A stretch of DNA of 64,000 nt. Origin: Deltaproteobacteria bacterium. GTDB taxonomy: Bacteria; Desulfobacterota; Syntrophia; Syntrophales; JAFGHS01. Below are positions 20,067-30,111 of this stretch, in pieces. The stretch lies in contig JAFGLN010000015.1 of NCBI GenBank assembly GCA_016928025.1, positions 1 through 64,000 of the forward strand, written 5' to 3'. The translations under genes were made by a program, and so were the position numbers. Every line of letters begins with the position of its first letter. Positions within the stretch are counted from its first letter, which is position 1. Below the pieces are notes generated by a model that was not told the origin of the DNA, did not search any database, and was given only the letters and a program-made list of their open reading frames with translations.

Positions 20067-20483
20067 TCAAAGATCGAAAATCACTCTCGCTTTCCACATA
20101 TCATCACTCCGGAGAACCTCAAGCTGATGGTACGTGGCGCTTTTGACCGTTGTCTTAATCGAATGGCGTGCCGGGTCATATCTTTCCCCCCGGACTGTCG
20201 CTTCGATATGGCGGTTATCGATTAACGTGATATCAAAAACGGCAAACAACAAACCTTCCGTGTCAAATAAAAAATTTAATTCATTCAGCCAGTGAACCAT
20301 CAGTTCTTCAACCTGATCGGCCTCCAGTGAGATGATCCGGGAATCACGTACATCAATGGTCTGAATATCCGTAATTATCTACGTAAACGCCTCACCGGCG
20401 TGCTGAAAAAGATCAGCAGGATTTCTGCCGAAAATTTCGACACCAAGATCGCCCGTATGATCGACGAATCGAAATTTATCCAT
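20067..20483 (-). pseudogene. Archease (RtcB cofactor), interrupted by in-frame TAG at codon 35
   Basis: Manual translation from ATG 20483: MDKFRFVDHTGDLGVEIFGRNPADLFQHAGEAFT*IITDIQTIDVRDSRIISLEADQVEELMVHWLNELNFLFDTEGLLFAVFDITLIDNRHIEATVRGERYDPARHSIKTTVKSATYHQLEVLRSDDMWKARVIFDL. The track shows only the last 77 aa (20067..20300). SD AAGGA overlaps the rtcB 3' end. Confidence 0.85.
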
Positions 20484-20485
20484 GG

Positions 20486-21922
20486 TCATCCTTTGATAAC
20501 GGCCATAGGCACCAGTTTGACAATTTTTTTAGCGATCCCCGCCTGGTGAAGCACACTCACGACATTATCGACATCTTTGTAGGCCTCGGAAATTTCCTCG
20601 ACAATAGTCCGCATACTCGCTCCCCGGACGATGATTCCCCTGTCCTCCAGTTCCCGGCTGACTGACCGGCCTTTGGCTGCTTTTTTGGCCTGATGGCGGC
20701 TTAGTCTTCGGCCCGCGCCGTGGCAGGCCGAACCGAAGGTTTCCTGATATCCGTTTTCAGTGCCAGTCATAATGAAAGAATAGCGTCCCATATCTCCCGG
20801 AACCAAAACCGGCTGACCGATGGGGCGATACTTTTCCGGAATATCCGGATGGCCCGGCGGGAAGGCCCGGGTAGCGCCTTTTCGGTGCACGCAAACCGTA
20901 AGGTCCCCTCCTTCGACCTTGTGCGTTTCAATCTTGGCGATGTTGTGGCAGACATCATAAACCAGCTCCAGCCGAAGATCTTCCGGCTTTTTCTGAAACA
21001 CCTTTCCAAAAACCTCCCGGGTCCAGTGCATGATCATCTGCCGGTTGACAAAAGCAAAATTAGCCGCACCGGCCATGGCTTCCAGGTAATCTTTTCCTTC
21101 TTGGGAATCAATCGGTGCGCAGCATAGCTGACGGTCCGGCAGACTAATCCCATATCGCTTGGAAGCATTGAGCATAACAGAAATATAGTCATCACATATC
21201 TGATGGCCCAGCCCTCGGGAGCCCGTATGAATCAGCACGGTTACCTGATCTTTTTCAAGTCCCATGACCGCGGCCGCTTCGGGATCGTAAATTTCTTCAA
21301 CAAAACCGACTTCCAGAAAGTGGTTACCCGAACCCAGGGTTCCCAACTGGCCTTTGCCTCGCTCCAGAGCCCGTTCACTGATTTTGTCCGGATTCGCCTT
21401 TGCGATACAGCCGTTGTCTTCAATGTAGGTCTGATCCTGTGTTGTGCCATACCCGTTTTTCAAGGCCCATTTAACACCGTCAACCAGCACCCGGTTCATT
21501 TCCTGCCGGTTCACCTTCAGATCTTTTCTCTGGGACCCAACACCTGAAGGAATGGCAATGAACAGCGCTTCAATAAGGTCACGGGCTTGTTTCCGGATTT
21601 CTTTTCGGCTCAGACCTGAGCGGATAAGCCTCACGCCTCAATTGATATCGTATCCCACCCCCCCCGGCGAGACCACGCCGGAAACAAGATCAAAGGCCGC
21701 CACTCCGCCGATAGGAAACCCGTAACCCCAGTGAACATCGGGCATGGCCAGAGACTTGCCAACAATTCCGGGAAGGGTGGCAACATTAACCACCTGCTGC
21801 AGTGACTGATCCTTGCGAATATCGGCCATCATCTTCTCATCCGCGTAGATCAGGCCATCTACCCGCATGTTTGCCCGCGCCGGGATTCTCCATCTCCAGT
21901 TGTCCACTTTTTCAATGTCCAT
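20486..21922 (-). CDS. rtcB: RNA-splicing ligase RtcB, predicted selenoprotein (TGA = Sec at 21638-21640)
   Basis: Track ORFs 21638..21949 and 20486..21634 are in one frame, separated only by TGA and GGC. Joined protein: ...[11 protein letters not shown]-[TGA][13 protein letters not shown]..., where other RtcBs have GYDINCGVR. Downstream [34 protein letters not shown] and CHGAGR motifs are intact. Alternative TTG start at 21949. Confidence 0.85.
21605..21624 (-). promoter_or_regulatory. bSECIS-like stem-loop downstream of rtcB UGA
   Basis: mRNA UCCGCUCA-GGUC-UGAGCCGA: 5-bp upper stem GCUCA/UGAGC, C x C mismatch, then C-G and U-A; loop GGUC begins 21 nt after the UGA. Confidence 0.8.
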
Positions 21923-22160
21923 AGTCACAGTGTCCTGCGCAATACCCAATTATCCGTAGATCTTATTATATCCGATCAATCTAAATTAACATCTATTTTA
22001 TCGCTTCAGTCCTATGAGTCAATAAAGTATTTCACGTATTTGTGAATCCATCAAATCCAAGGACCGGGAACGATGATGTCTTAGCCGCTGTGTTTCCGCC
22101 TTTATTCTTATGGCATGTCAGCACAAAACCATCATAACGCATCCCGTATTTGAATTATAT

Positions 22161-22196
22161 AAAAAAACCCCCTCCCGAGATGACTCAGGAGGGGGT
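22161..22196 (-). terminator. Terminator of ilv operon (after ilvD)
   Basis: ACCCCCTCCTGAGTCATCTCGGGAGGGGGTTTTTTT on the minus strand. Confidence 0.9.
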
Positions 22197-22221
22197 CTGG
22201 GATGCTGTATTGGGGTTTTGT

Positions 22222-23949
22222 TTAGTCCTTAAAAACGGCACCGGTACTGGCGGAGGTCACCAGTTTGGCATAGCGGCCCAGGTAACCTGTTGTGATGCGG
22301 GGTTCTTTGGGTTTAAATGACTTTCGGCGCTTGGCCAATTCCGCGTCGCTCACCTTGAGCGTCAACTTCTTTTTGGGTATATCGATGAGGATCTTGTCCC
22401 CCTCTCTAACCAAACCGATGGGGCCGCCTTCGGCAGCCTCGGGTGAAATATGTCCCAGAGCCGCGCCGCGGGTCCCGCCGCTGAAGCGTCCGTCCGTGAG
22501 CAGCGCGACGGATTTATCAAGCCCCATGCCGACGATGGCCGATGTGGGGGAAAGCATTTCCCTCATCCCCGGTCCGCCCTTTGGCCCTTCATAACGGATA
22601 ACCACCACATCACCGGCTTTGATCCTGCCGCCCAGAATGGCCTTGATGGCATCGTCTTCGGAGTCGAAAACACGGGCCCTCCCTTCATTCATCTGCATGT
22701 CCGGAGCGACGGCCGACTGTTTGACCACGGCGCCGTCAGGAGCCAGATTGCCGCGGAGAATGGCAATACCGCCTTCTTTGTTATAGGGACTTTTAGCCGG
22801 ACGAATGACTTCCGGATTAACGACCTGTGCTTTCTTCAAATTTTCACCGACGGTTTTCCCATTGACCGTCGAAGACTTCCGATCGATGACACCGACGCTG
22901 CTGATTTCCTTCATCACCGCCTGGATACCACCGGCGGCATCCAAGTCTTCGACATGATGAGGCCCGGCAGGACTGAGATAACAGATATTCGGCGTCTTTT
23001 TGCTGATTTCATTAAAGAGATCGAGGTCCAGTTTAATGCCCGCCTCATGGGCGACGGCAGGGATGTGTAGAACCGTATTGGTCGAGCAGCCTAGGGCCAT
23101 ATCCACGGCAATAGCGTTTTTAAAAGCCTTCAGGGTCGCGACGTCCCGAGGCCGGACATCTTTCCTTACAAGATCCATGACCCGCATGCCCGCCTCTTTG
23201 GCCAGACGCCGTCGGGCGGCCTGAACGGCGGGGATCGTGCCGTTTCCCGGCAGACCCAATCCCAGGGCCTCCGTAACGCAATTCATGGAATTGGCCGTAA
23301 ACATGCCGGAACAGGAACCACAGCCGGGGCAGGCGCAATCTTCCAGCACAACAAGTTCGCGCCGGGTCATCTGCTTCGATTTAACTTTTCCCACACCCTC
23401 AAAGACCGTTATGAGATCGACCGCTTCGCCTTCAAGCCTGCCCGCCATCATGGGACCACCGCTGATAAAGATGGTCGGAATGTTCAGGCGCAGGGCCGCC
23501 ATTAACATACCGGGAATGATCTTGTCGCAGTTCGTGACCATGACCAGGCCGTCAAAAGGGTGGGCCATGGCCATAATCTCGATGGAATCGGCGATCAGTT
23601 CTCGGCTGGCCAGTGAATATTTCATGCCATCATGCCCCATGGCAATGCCGTCACAGACGCCGATTGTGGGAAATTCGACGGGCGTTCCGCCCGCCATACG
23701 GATACCCGCCTTCACATCTTCCGCAATAATATCCAGATGAATATGGCCGGGAATGACTTCATTGGCCGAATTCACCACACCGATCATGGGACGGGACAAC
23801 TCCTCATCGGTATACCCCATCGCTTTATAAAGAGATCGATGGGGCGCCCTTTCCAAGCCTTTTTTCATTAGATCGCTTCGCATGAATCTCATTACCTCCC
23901 TTATTGATGAAGACAGGCGGGACACCTGTCCTAAGGTTTCTGAAGACAT
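22222..23949 (-). CDS. ilvD: Dihydroxy-acid dehydratase
   Basis: [32 protein letters not shown] and [11 protein letters not shown] motifs. Confidence 0.97.
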   Translation of the reverse strand: MSSETLGQVSRLSSSIREVMRFMRSDLMKKGLERAPHRSLYKAMGYTDEELSRPMIGVVNSANEVIPGHIHLDIIAEDVKAGIRMAGGTPVEFPTIGVCDGIAMGHDGMKYSLASRELIADSIEIMAMAHPFDGLVMVTNCDKIIPGMLMAALRLNIPTIFISGGPMMAGRLEGEAVDLITVFEGVGKVKSKQMTRRELVVLEDCACPGCGSCSGMFTANSMNCVTEALGLGLPGNGTIPAVQAARRRLAKEAGMRVMDLVRKDVRPRDVATLKAFKNAIAVDMALGCSTNTVLHIPAVAHEAGIKLDLDLFNEISKKTPNICYLSPAGPHHVEDLDAAGGIQAVMKEISSVGVIDRKSSTVNGKTVGENLKKAQVVNPEVIRPAKSPYNKEGGIAILRGNLAPDGAVVKQSAVAPDMQMNEGRARVFDSEDDAIKAILGGRIKAGDVVVIRYEGPKGGPGMREMLSPTSAIVGMGLDKSVALLTDGRFSGGTRGAALGHISPEAAEGGPIGLVREGDKILIDIPKKKLTLKVSDAELAKRRKSFKPKEPRITTGYLGRYAKLVTSASTGAVFKD

Positions 23950-23964
23950 TCAATCTACAACCTT

Positions 23965-25011
23965 CTATTTGTTGCGTCTTTCCGGTCTTAAAGCGCGAAC
24001 GGCAGCACCGGCCAACCACATCTCGCTGTTTTTAATGGTGTCGAGTTCTTTCTGGAGTTCATCCCGATAATTCGGCGCGCTGCCCTTTGTCAGGACGATT
24101 TCCGTTTCCTTTCCCGTTATGACACGGTCGTAAAGTTCATCAAAAACCGGAGCGACGGCGTCGCGAAATTTATTCTTCCAGTCCAGAGCCCCCCGCTGGG
24201 CCGTCGTGCTGCAATTGGCATACATCCAGTCCATACCGTTTTGGGCGACCAGAGGCATGAGGCTCTGCGTCAACTCCTCGACCGTTTCGTTGAATGCCTC
24301 GGAGGGGCTGTGGCCGTGTTTTCTCAGGAGATTGTACTGGGCTTCCAGAACGCCGGCCAAACAACCCATAAGGACGCCGCGCTCTCCAGTCAGATCGCTG
24401 AAAACCTCTTTTTCAAAAGTCGTGGGAAACAGATAGCCGGAGCCGATGGCCACACCGACGGCTAGGGTCCGCTCAACCGCTTTTTTCGTGTAATCCTGGA
24501 AAACGGCATAACTGGAGTTGATGCCGCTTCCGGCCAGGAAATTGTCGCGAACCGTCCGCCCGGCCCCTTTGGGCGCCACCATGATGACGTCGATATCGGC
24601 CGGCGGGATAACGCCCGTTTGCTCTTTATAGACAATCGAAAATCCATGGGAAAAATAGAGAGCCTTACCCTCCGTCAGTTGCGGCTTGAGTTCCGGCCAC
24701 ATGGCCTTCTGTCCCGCATCATTCAGGAGATACTGAATGATCGTGCCGTGTTTGGCCGCTTCAATGGGCGGGAAGAGGGTTTCACCCGGAACAAAACCTT
24801 CGTCAATGGCCTTCTGCCAGTTGTAATCCCCTTCACCCACAATACATTTGATGCCGTTATCCTTCATATTCAGCGCCTGTCCGCGTCCCTGCACGCCGTA
24901 GCCAATGACGGCCACGGTTTCGTCTTTCAGGACATCGCGGGCATGTTCCAGTGTAAATTCCTCCGAAGTGATGACCTCTTCTTCAATTCCCCCAATATTG
25001 ATCTTCGACAT
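23965..25011 (-). CDS. ilvC: Ketol-acid reductoisomerase
   Basis: VAVIGYGVQGRGQALNMKDNG, IDVIMVAPKGAGRTVRDNF, SDLTGERGVLMGC. Confidence 0.96.
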   Translation of the reverse strand: MSKINIGGIEEEVITSEEFTLEHARDVLKDETVAVIGYGVQGRGQALNMKDNGIKCIVGEGDYNWQKAIDEGFVPGETLFPPIEAAKHGTIIQYLLNDAGQKAMWPELKPQLTEGKALYFSHGFSIVYKEQTGVIPPADIDVIMVAPKGAGRTVRDNFLAGSGINSSYAVFQDYTKKAVERTLAVGVAIGSGYLFPTTFEKEVFSDLTGERGVLMGCLAGVLEAQYNLLRKHGHSPSEAFNETVEELTQSLMPLVAQNGMDWMYANCSTTAQRGALDWKNKFRDAVAPVFDELYDRVITGKETEIVLTKGSAPNYRDELQKELDTIKNSEMWLAGAAVRALRPERRNK

Positions 25012-25176
25012 AACGTCCTCCTTTTATATGCATATTTTAAATGACTTCCTAATCCCTATGCAGGACCCATAAATAAGTAAAGATTAAAAAGCGCCTCCTG
25101 GCCCTGACGAAAAGGGTATGTTCAAACAAAAATATTCTTCAGATTTTAGATGGGGTATATGGTTTTATTTTTTTAG

Positions 25177-25668
25177 TTACGGATGAATTTGTTCCAGAGC
25201 GATCGTCCCGGTTCGGGTAAAATCATCCATACCAAATTTTTCAAATTGATCAATGATATTAACGATATCATCGGCATCGCCGGTTATTTCAACGATCCAG
25301 CTGCCGCCTTCTTTGCTCAATACTTTTCCTTCCAGCTTTTCTATCGTTTGGCTGACGCGCTTTTGATTTTCCTTGGAAACCTTCAGCCGAATGAGGAGCA
25401 TTTCCCGCCTGACGGAAGGGATTTTTGTTAAATCGTTTACCTGTACAATATCAACCAGATTATTGATCTGTTTTTCAATCTTGTCGAGATTTACCTGATT
25501 GCCTCTGGTCGTCAAGATGATTTTGGTCATCCGCGGATCCTTCGTGATATTGGCCGAAATACTTTCAATATTGAAAGAGCGGAGACTGAATACACCGGCA
25601 ATTCTGGCCAGGACATCCGGTTTATTATTTACCAGAATGGAGACCGTTTTTTCCTTCACTTTTGTCAT
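25177..25668 (-). CDS. ilvN: Acetolactate synthase small subunit (second copy)
   Basis: ACT domain VSILVNNKPDVLARIAGVFSLRSFNIESISAN; 163 aa. Confidence 0.93.
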   Translation of the reverse strand: MTKVKEKTVSILVNNKPDVLARIAGVFSLRSFNIESISANITKDPRMTKIILTTRGNQVNLDKIEKQINNLVDIVQVNDLTKIPSVRREMLLIRLKVSKENQKRVSQTIEKLEGKVLSKEGGSWIVEITGDADDIVNIIDQFEKFGMDDFTRTGTIALEQIHP

Positions 25669-25718
25669 GGAAAACCGCCTTTCTTTTCCGGATTTAACAT
25701 TACTTCCACCGGCATGTT

Positions 25719-27401
25719 CTATTTCAGGAGCATGTCATCCAGAGACGCGCCCGGCTTCACCATAGGATAGACGCCTTCTTCCGGTTCCACGAGAAAATCC
25801 ATAACGACGACGCCGGGTGTATTGAGACCCTTGAGCAGCATGGCCTCCATCTCCTCCGGTTTGTCGGTTCGCAGGCCTGTAGCGCCGTAGGCCTCCGCCA
25901 GCTTCACAAAATCAGGGTAACTGGGAAGGTTCGTATGGGAATAACGTTTACCGTAGAAGAGTTCCTGCCATTGGCGCACCATGCCCAGATAGCTGTTATT
26001 CAGGATGAGGATCTTCACCGGCAGTTTGCTGGTCACAGCCGTTGCCAGTTCCTGAATATTCATCTGGATGCTCCCGTCGCCGGCAATATCGACCACCAGT
26101 CTGTCCGGATAAGCAACCTGAGCGCCGATCGCCGCAGGCAGACCAAAGCCCATGGTACCGAGGCCGCCGGAGGTAATGAAGGTGTTCGGTTCATCGAAGC
26201 CGTAAAACTGGGCCGCCCACATCTGGTTTTGTCCCACCTCCGTGGTAATAATGGCTTTGCCCTCCGTCAGCCGGTACAGCGTCTCAATGACCCATTGCGG
26301 CTTGATCTTTTCGCCCTTACAATAGCCCAACGGAACTTCTTTCTTCCACGCGTCAACCCGCTTGAGCCAATCTGCCGTCTGTTGGGCAGGTATATCATAC
26401 CGCCCGCTGTCCATCAAATCATTGAAAATCTTCAATGTCGGCTTGCAGTCACCGACAATGGACAAATGGGATTGAATGATCTTATCAATCGTGACGGGGT
26501 CGATATCGATATGAATGATTCTTGCGTAGGGCGCAAAGGCATCGACCTTGGACGTGACACGATCATCAAAACGCACACCGATCGCCAGCATGACATCGCA
26601 GTTGCTGATGGCCATATTGGCATAATAGGTGCCGTGCATTCCCAGCATGCCGAGCCAAAGCGGATCGGACGCCGGGAAAGCCCCCAGCCCCATGAGCGAG
26701 GAGGTTACTGGGATGTTGACCTTTTTCACAAATTGGCGGAGTTCCTGCGAGGCCTTTCCGATGACAACGCCACCGCCGGCAAAGATGATCGGTTTTTGTG
26801 CCCGCGCAAGAAGGGCCAAGGCTTCCTGACACTGCGTGACGCTCGGGACATAAGATTTTTCCACCGGCATGGTAACAACAGGAAGCTCTCCTTCTTCAAT
26901 CTCCATCTGAATAATATCGACGGGCAGATCGATCAAAACCGGTCCGGGGCGCCCCGATCGGGCAATATGGAACGCGTCCTTTACCGTCTGACCGATATCT
27001 TCAATCTGGCGGATCATGAAATTGTGCTTTGTGCAGGGACGCGTAATGCCGGTAATGTCGGCTTCCTGAAATGCGTCAGAACCGATGAGGTAAGATTGGA
27101 CCTGGCCGGTCAACACAACGATCGGAATAGAATCCATAAAGGCATTGGCAATGCCGGTCACCGTATTGGTGGCTCCCGGGCCCGATGTCACCAGGCATAC
27201 TCCGACTTGGCCCGACGCCCTCGCATAAGCATCGGCGGCATGAGCGGCACCCTGTTCATGACGAACCAGTATGTGTCTGATGTCGCTTTGATAAAGTTCA
27301 TCAAACAAATCCAAAACCTTGCCGCCCGGATAACCAAAGATGGTATCGACATTTTCCTCCTGCAAAGCCTTGAGCAGTATTTGCGATCCTTTTAATTTCA
27401 C
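25719..27401 (-). CDS. ilvB: Acetolactate synthase large subunit (second copy)
   Basis: TPP-enzyme motifs: IFGYPGGKVLDLFDELY, GLGTMGFGLPAAIGAQ, GDGSIQMNIQELATA. Confidence 0.95.
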   Translation of the reverse strand: MKLKGSQILLKALQEENVDTIFGYPGGKVLDLFDELYQSDIRHILVRHEQGAAHAADAYARASGQVGVCLVTSGPGATNTVTGIANAFMDSIPIVVLTGQVQSYLIGSDAFQEADITGITRPCTKHNFMIRQIEDIGQTVKDAFHIARSGRPGPVLIDLPVDIIQMEIEEGELPVVTMPVEKSYVPSVTQCQEALALLARAQKPIIFAGGGVVIGKASQELRQFVKKVNIPVTSSLMGLGAFPASDPLWLGMLGMHGTYYANMAISNCDVMLAIGVRFDDRVTSKVDAFAPYARIIHIDIDPVTIDKIIQSHLSIVGDCKPTLKIFNDLMDSGRYDIPAQQTADWLKRVDAWKKEVPLGYCKGEKIKPQWVIETLYRLTEGKAIITTEVGQNQMWAAQFYGFDEPNTFITSGGLGTMGFGLPAAIGAQVAYPDRLVVDIAGDGSIQMNIQELATAVTSKLPVKILILNNSYLGMVRQWQELFYGKRYSHTNLPSYPDFVKLAEAYGATGLRTDKPEEMEAMLLKGLNTPGVVVMDFLVEPEEGVYPMVKPGASLDDMLLK

Positions 27402-27611
27402 GTGTAAACCCCCTGTTGAAAAATAATTTTAATATGATGCTCAAAATCTTTATTGGGATGGAACCTCTTTCAGTCATCCTCCCGGGCATATCCAAAAGGA
27501 AATACATCGCATTTTTGTGATTCAGCGCCTTGTTCCGGGGACATTTTGCTAAGTCCTGCTAAACTCCTTTGCTCCTCTAACTCTCAAAAGTCCACTCATG
27601 TCTTGTCTTAC

Positions 27612-27655
27612 GAACAAAAAACCGTTACCAGTTCCCCGGCAACGGTTTTTTGTTC
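27612..27655 (-). terminator. Attenuator terminator upstream of second ilvB
   Basis: GAACAAAAAACCGTT...AACGGTTTTTTGTTC, 15-bp arms, located between the leader peptide stop and ilvB. Confidence 0.85.
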
Positions 27656-27678
27656 AGACGAATATGAAACTTAAACCA

Positions 27679-27768
27679 TCACCAGGATACCTTATCAGGA
27701 CTAATTATCCCGTTAATCAATCCGGCGATGATATTGACGACGTACTTGGCAAATTGCAAAAAATGCAT
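27679..27768 (-). CDS. ilv leader peptide 2 (Ile/Val-rich): MHFLQFAKYVVNIIAGLINGIISPDKVSW
   Basis: 30-codon ORF with VV, II, LI and II runs immediately upstream of a strong terminator and ilvB; alternative in-frame ATG at 27783. Confidence 0.7.
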   Translation of the reverse strand: MHFLQFAKYVVNIIAGLINGIISPDKVSW

Positions 27769-27796
27769 CCCTAAATACCCCATTTACTGGCCGAAT

Positions 27797-27825
27797 TGAA
27801 TAACAATGTCCATGATCGTTGTCAA
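27797..27825 (-). promoter_or_regulatory. Candidate sigma70 promoter for the second ilvBNCD operon
   Basis: TTGACA (27825-27820), 17-nt spacer, TATTCA (27802-27797), between the first ilvN stop and leader peptide 2. Confidence 0.4.
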
Positions 27826-27838
27826 GAAGAAAATGACG

Positions 27839-28342
27839 CTATACCTTGTTGCGGCGCACGGAAATCGGACCCGTCCGGTTGATTTCCTCGACATCGTAGA
27901 GCTGGAAATGGCTGAGGACGGCCGTATTTTCTTCTTTTGTCCCCGTAATTTCCAGAACGTAGTAATCCGTTGTCATGGTAATGATTTTACAGTGGAACAT
28001 CTCGATGGCCCGAAGAATTTCTGAACGACTCTCAGGCTTTAACTGTATTCCGATCATCATCATTTCCCGATGAATGTAATCCGGACCGGTAAAATCGGAA
28101 ACTTCAACCACATCAATCAATTTGTCCAGCTGCTTTTTGATCTTCTCCGTGAATGTCCGTTCCGCCTGACTGGTCAGGGTAATTCGGGAAATATTCGGAT
28201 CGATTGTTTCGGCAACGCAAAGGCTCTTGATATTATAACCGCGGCTGCTGAAGACCCCGGAGACCCGGGACAGAACGCCCGGCTGGTTCCTGACGAGTAT
28301 GGAAATAGCATGTTCTTCCTTTTTCATAGCGTACCTTTTCAC
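27839..28342 (-). CDS. ilvN: Acetolactate synthase small subunit (first copy)
   Basis: ACT domain AISILVRNQPGVLSRVSGVFSSRGYNIKSLCVAET. Confidence 0.93.
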   Translation of the reverse strand: MKRYAMKKEEHAISILVRNQPGVLSRVSGVFSSRGYNIKSLCVAETIDPNISRITLTSQAERTFTEKIKKQLDKLIDVVEVSDFTGPDYIHREMMMIGIQLKPESRSEILRAIEMFHCKIITMTTDYYVLEITGTKEENTAVLSHFQLYDVEEINRTGPISVRRNKV

Positions 28343-28364
28343 CTTTCAGTATACATATTTTTAA

Positions 28365-30065
28365 TCAAACTGCTTTACCGAAAATCATCTCAACATTCGA
28401 TCGGCCCGGCGGAATGATCGGATAAACATAGCTCTCCGGATCGACCATAACTTCCAGCAGATAAGGGCCATTCACCCGGCTCATTTCGTCAATGCCCTCT
28501 TTCGGATCTTCATCAATGAGCACCCGTCTTCCCTCGATACCGAAACCCCGCGCCACGGCAACCAGATCAACACGATTGCCCAGTTCACAAGTCGTGAAAC
28601 GGCTGCCGTAAAAAAGATCCTGCATCTGGCGGATCATGCCTAAATGTCCGTTATTGATCACGACAATTTTGAGAGGAAAGTTGTAGTAACTGATGGTTGC
28701 CAATTCCTGGATATTCATATAAAAACCGCCGTCGCCGGTGATCACGACGACATCGCGATCGGGCATACCGACCTTGGCCCCGATTGCAGCCGGCAAACTA
28801 AATCCCATGGTGCCCATGCCACCGCTGGTAATCAAGTTTCGCGCCGCTCCGGTCTGCCAGGTTCGAACAGTCCATATCTGATTCAGACCCACATCCGCCA
28901 CGGCGATCGTGCCCGCCGGCATTTGATTCTGGATCGAACGGATTAAATGACCCGCCGGTCCGCAGCCGTTATCAGGATTCTTTTCATGGTAATCCGTTTT
29001 TTCATTTTTTGTTCTGGCAAGCCATTGAGTTCTTTCTTTGAAAGAAACCATTGGCAGCAATGCCGTGACGGTTTCTTTAATATCTCCGATGAAGGGTAAA
29101 TCGACTTTTATATTTTTACCGATGGATGTCGGATCGATATCGATTTGAGCGATGGTGGCCATGGGGGCAAATTCATGCGTAATGGACGTGCTGCGATCGG
29201 AAAAACGCGTGCCGACGGCCAGGATAAAGTCGGACTGATGGACCATCCGGTTGGCCAGTTCATAACCATGGGTCCCAATAAATCCGAAATCATAACCGTT
29301 TCCTGCGCTGATGGAACCGATCCCCATCATCGTCGTGACAAATGGGATTTTGGCCTTTTCGACAAGCACCCTGATTTCATTGTCCGCACCGCTCAGCTTG
29401 ACCCCGCCGCCGAGAATCAGCACCGGCCTTTCACTCTGATCCAGGGCTTTAGCGATTTTCTCCAATTGTTCGGGATCGTCGATGTCTTTCGCCGAGACTT
29501 CCGCCAAATTTTCATAAGGTTCATTCGGACATTTGCATTTCGCGGCCAGAATGTCTCTGGGAAGATCGACGACGACAGGCCCCGGTCTCCCGGTTCCCGC
29601 CAGATGGAACGCTTGCTTTAACGCATACGACAGATTATTGATATCGTTTACCTGAAAGCTGTGTTTCGTGATCGGCATGGTGATACCGATAATGTCCGTT
29701 TCCTGAAAAGCATCCTGCCCCAGCAGGCTGGTATTGACCTGGGCGGTCAGGGCCACGATGGGGGATGAATCCATAAAAGCCGTGGCAATGCCCGTTACCA
29801 GATTTGTGGCACCGGGCCCTGACGTCGAAAGACAGACACCCACTTTTCCCGTCGCACGGGCATAGCCGTCGGCCGCATGGGCCGCCGCCTGTTCATGCCT
29901 CGTCAAATAATGACGGATGGGACTATCCAATAAACGGTCATTAAGAGGCAGAGAGTTAGCACCGGGATAACCGAAAATAGCGTCAACGCCTTCTTCCTGA
30001 AGAATCTTGACAATAATGTCCGCCCCGATTGTTTCCATTTTTTGCAACTCCTTTCCGGTATTCAA
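28365..30065 (-). CDS. ilvB: Acetolactate synthase large subunit (first copy)
   Basis: IFGYPGANSLPLNDRLL, GGMGTMGFSLPAAIGAK, GDGGFYMNIQELATI. Confidence 0.95.
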   Translation of the reverse strand: MNTGKELQKMETIGADIIVKILQEEGVDAIFGYPGANSLPLNDRLLDSPIRHYLTRHEQAAAHAADGYARATGKVGVCLSTSGPGATNLVTGIATAFMDSSPIVALTAQVNTSLLGQDAFQETDIIGITMPITKHSFQVNDINNLSYALKQAFHLAGTGRPGPVVVDLPRDILAAKCKCPNEPYENLAEVSAKDIDDPEQLEKIAKALDQSERPVLILGGGVKLSGADNEIRVLVEKAKIPFVTTMMGIGSISAGNGYDFGFIGTHGYELANRMVHQSDFILAVGTRFSDRSTSITHEFAPMATIAQIDIDPTSIGKNIKVDLPFIGDIKETVTALLPMVSFKERTQWLARTKNEKTDYHEKNPDNGCGPAGHLIRSIQNQMPAGTIAVADVGLNQIWTVRTWQTGAARNLITSGGMGTMGFSLPAAIGAKVGMPDRDVVVITGDGGFYMNIQELATISYYNFPLKIVVINNGHLGMIRQMQDLFYGSRFTTCELGNRVDLVAVARGFGIEGRRVLIDEDPKEGIDEMSRVNGPYLLEVMVDPESYVYPIIPPGRSNVEMIFGKAV

Positions 30066-30070
30066 ATACT

Positions 30071-30105
30071 AAAAAAACCGCATCTCGTTAGAGTTTGCGG
30101 CTTTT
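30071..30105 (-). terminator. Second hairpin/U-tract between leader and first ilvB
   Basis: AAAAAGCCGCA...TGCGGTTTTTTT on the minus strand (one bulge). Confidence 0.55.
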
Positions 30106-30111
30106 TCGAAT

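Noticed and set aside
20379-20381. Pyrrolysine at the archease TAG as a firm call
   Set aside because: TAG terminates several normal genes in this window and no Pyl machinery is visible; kept only as one alternative.
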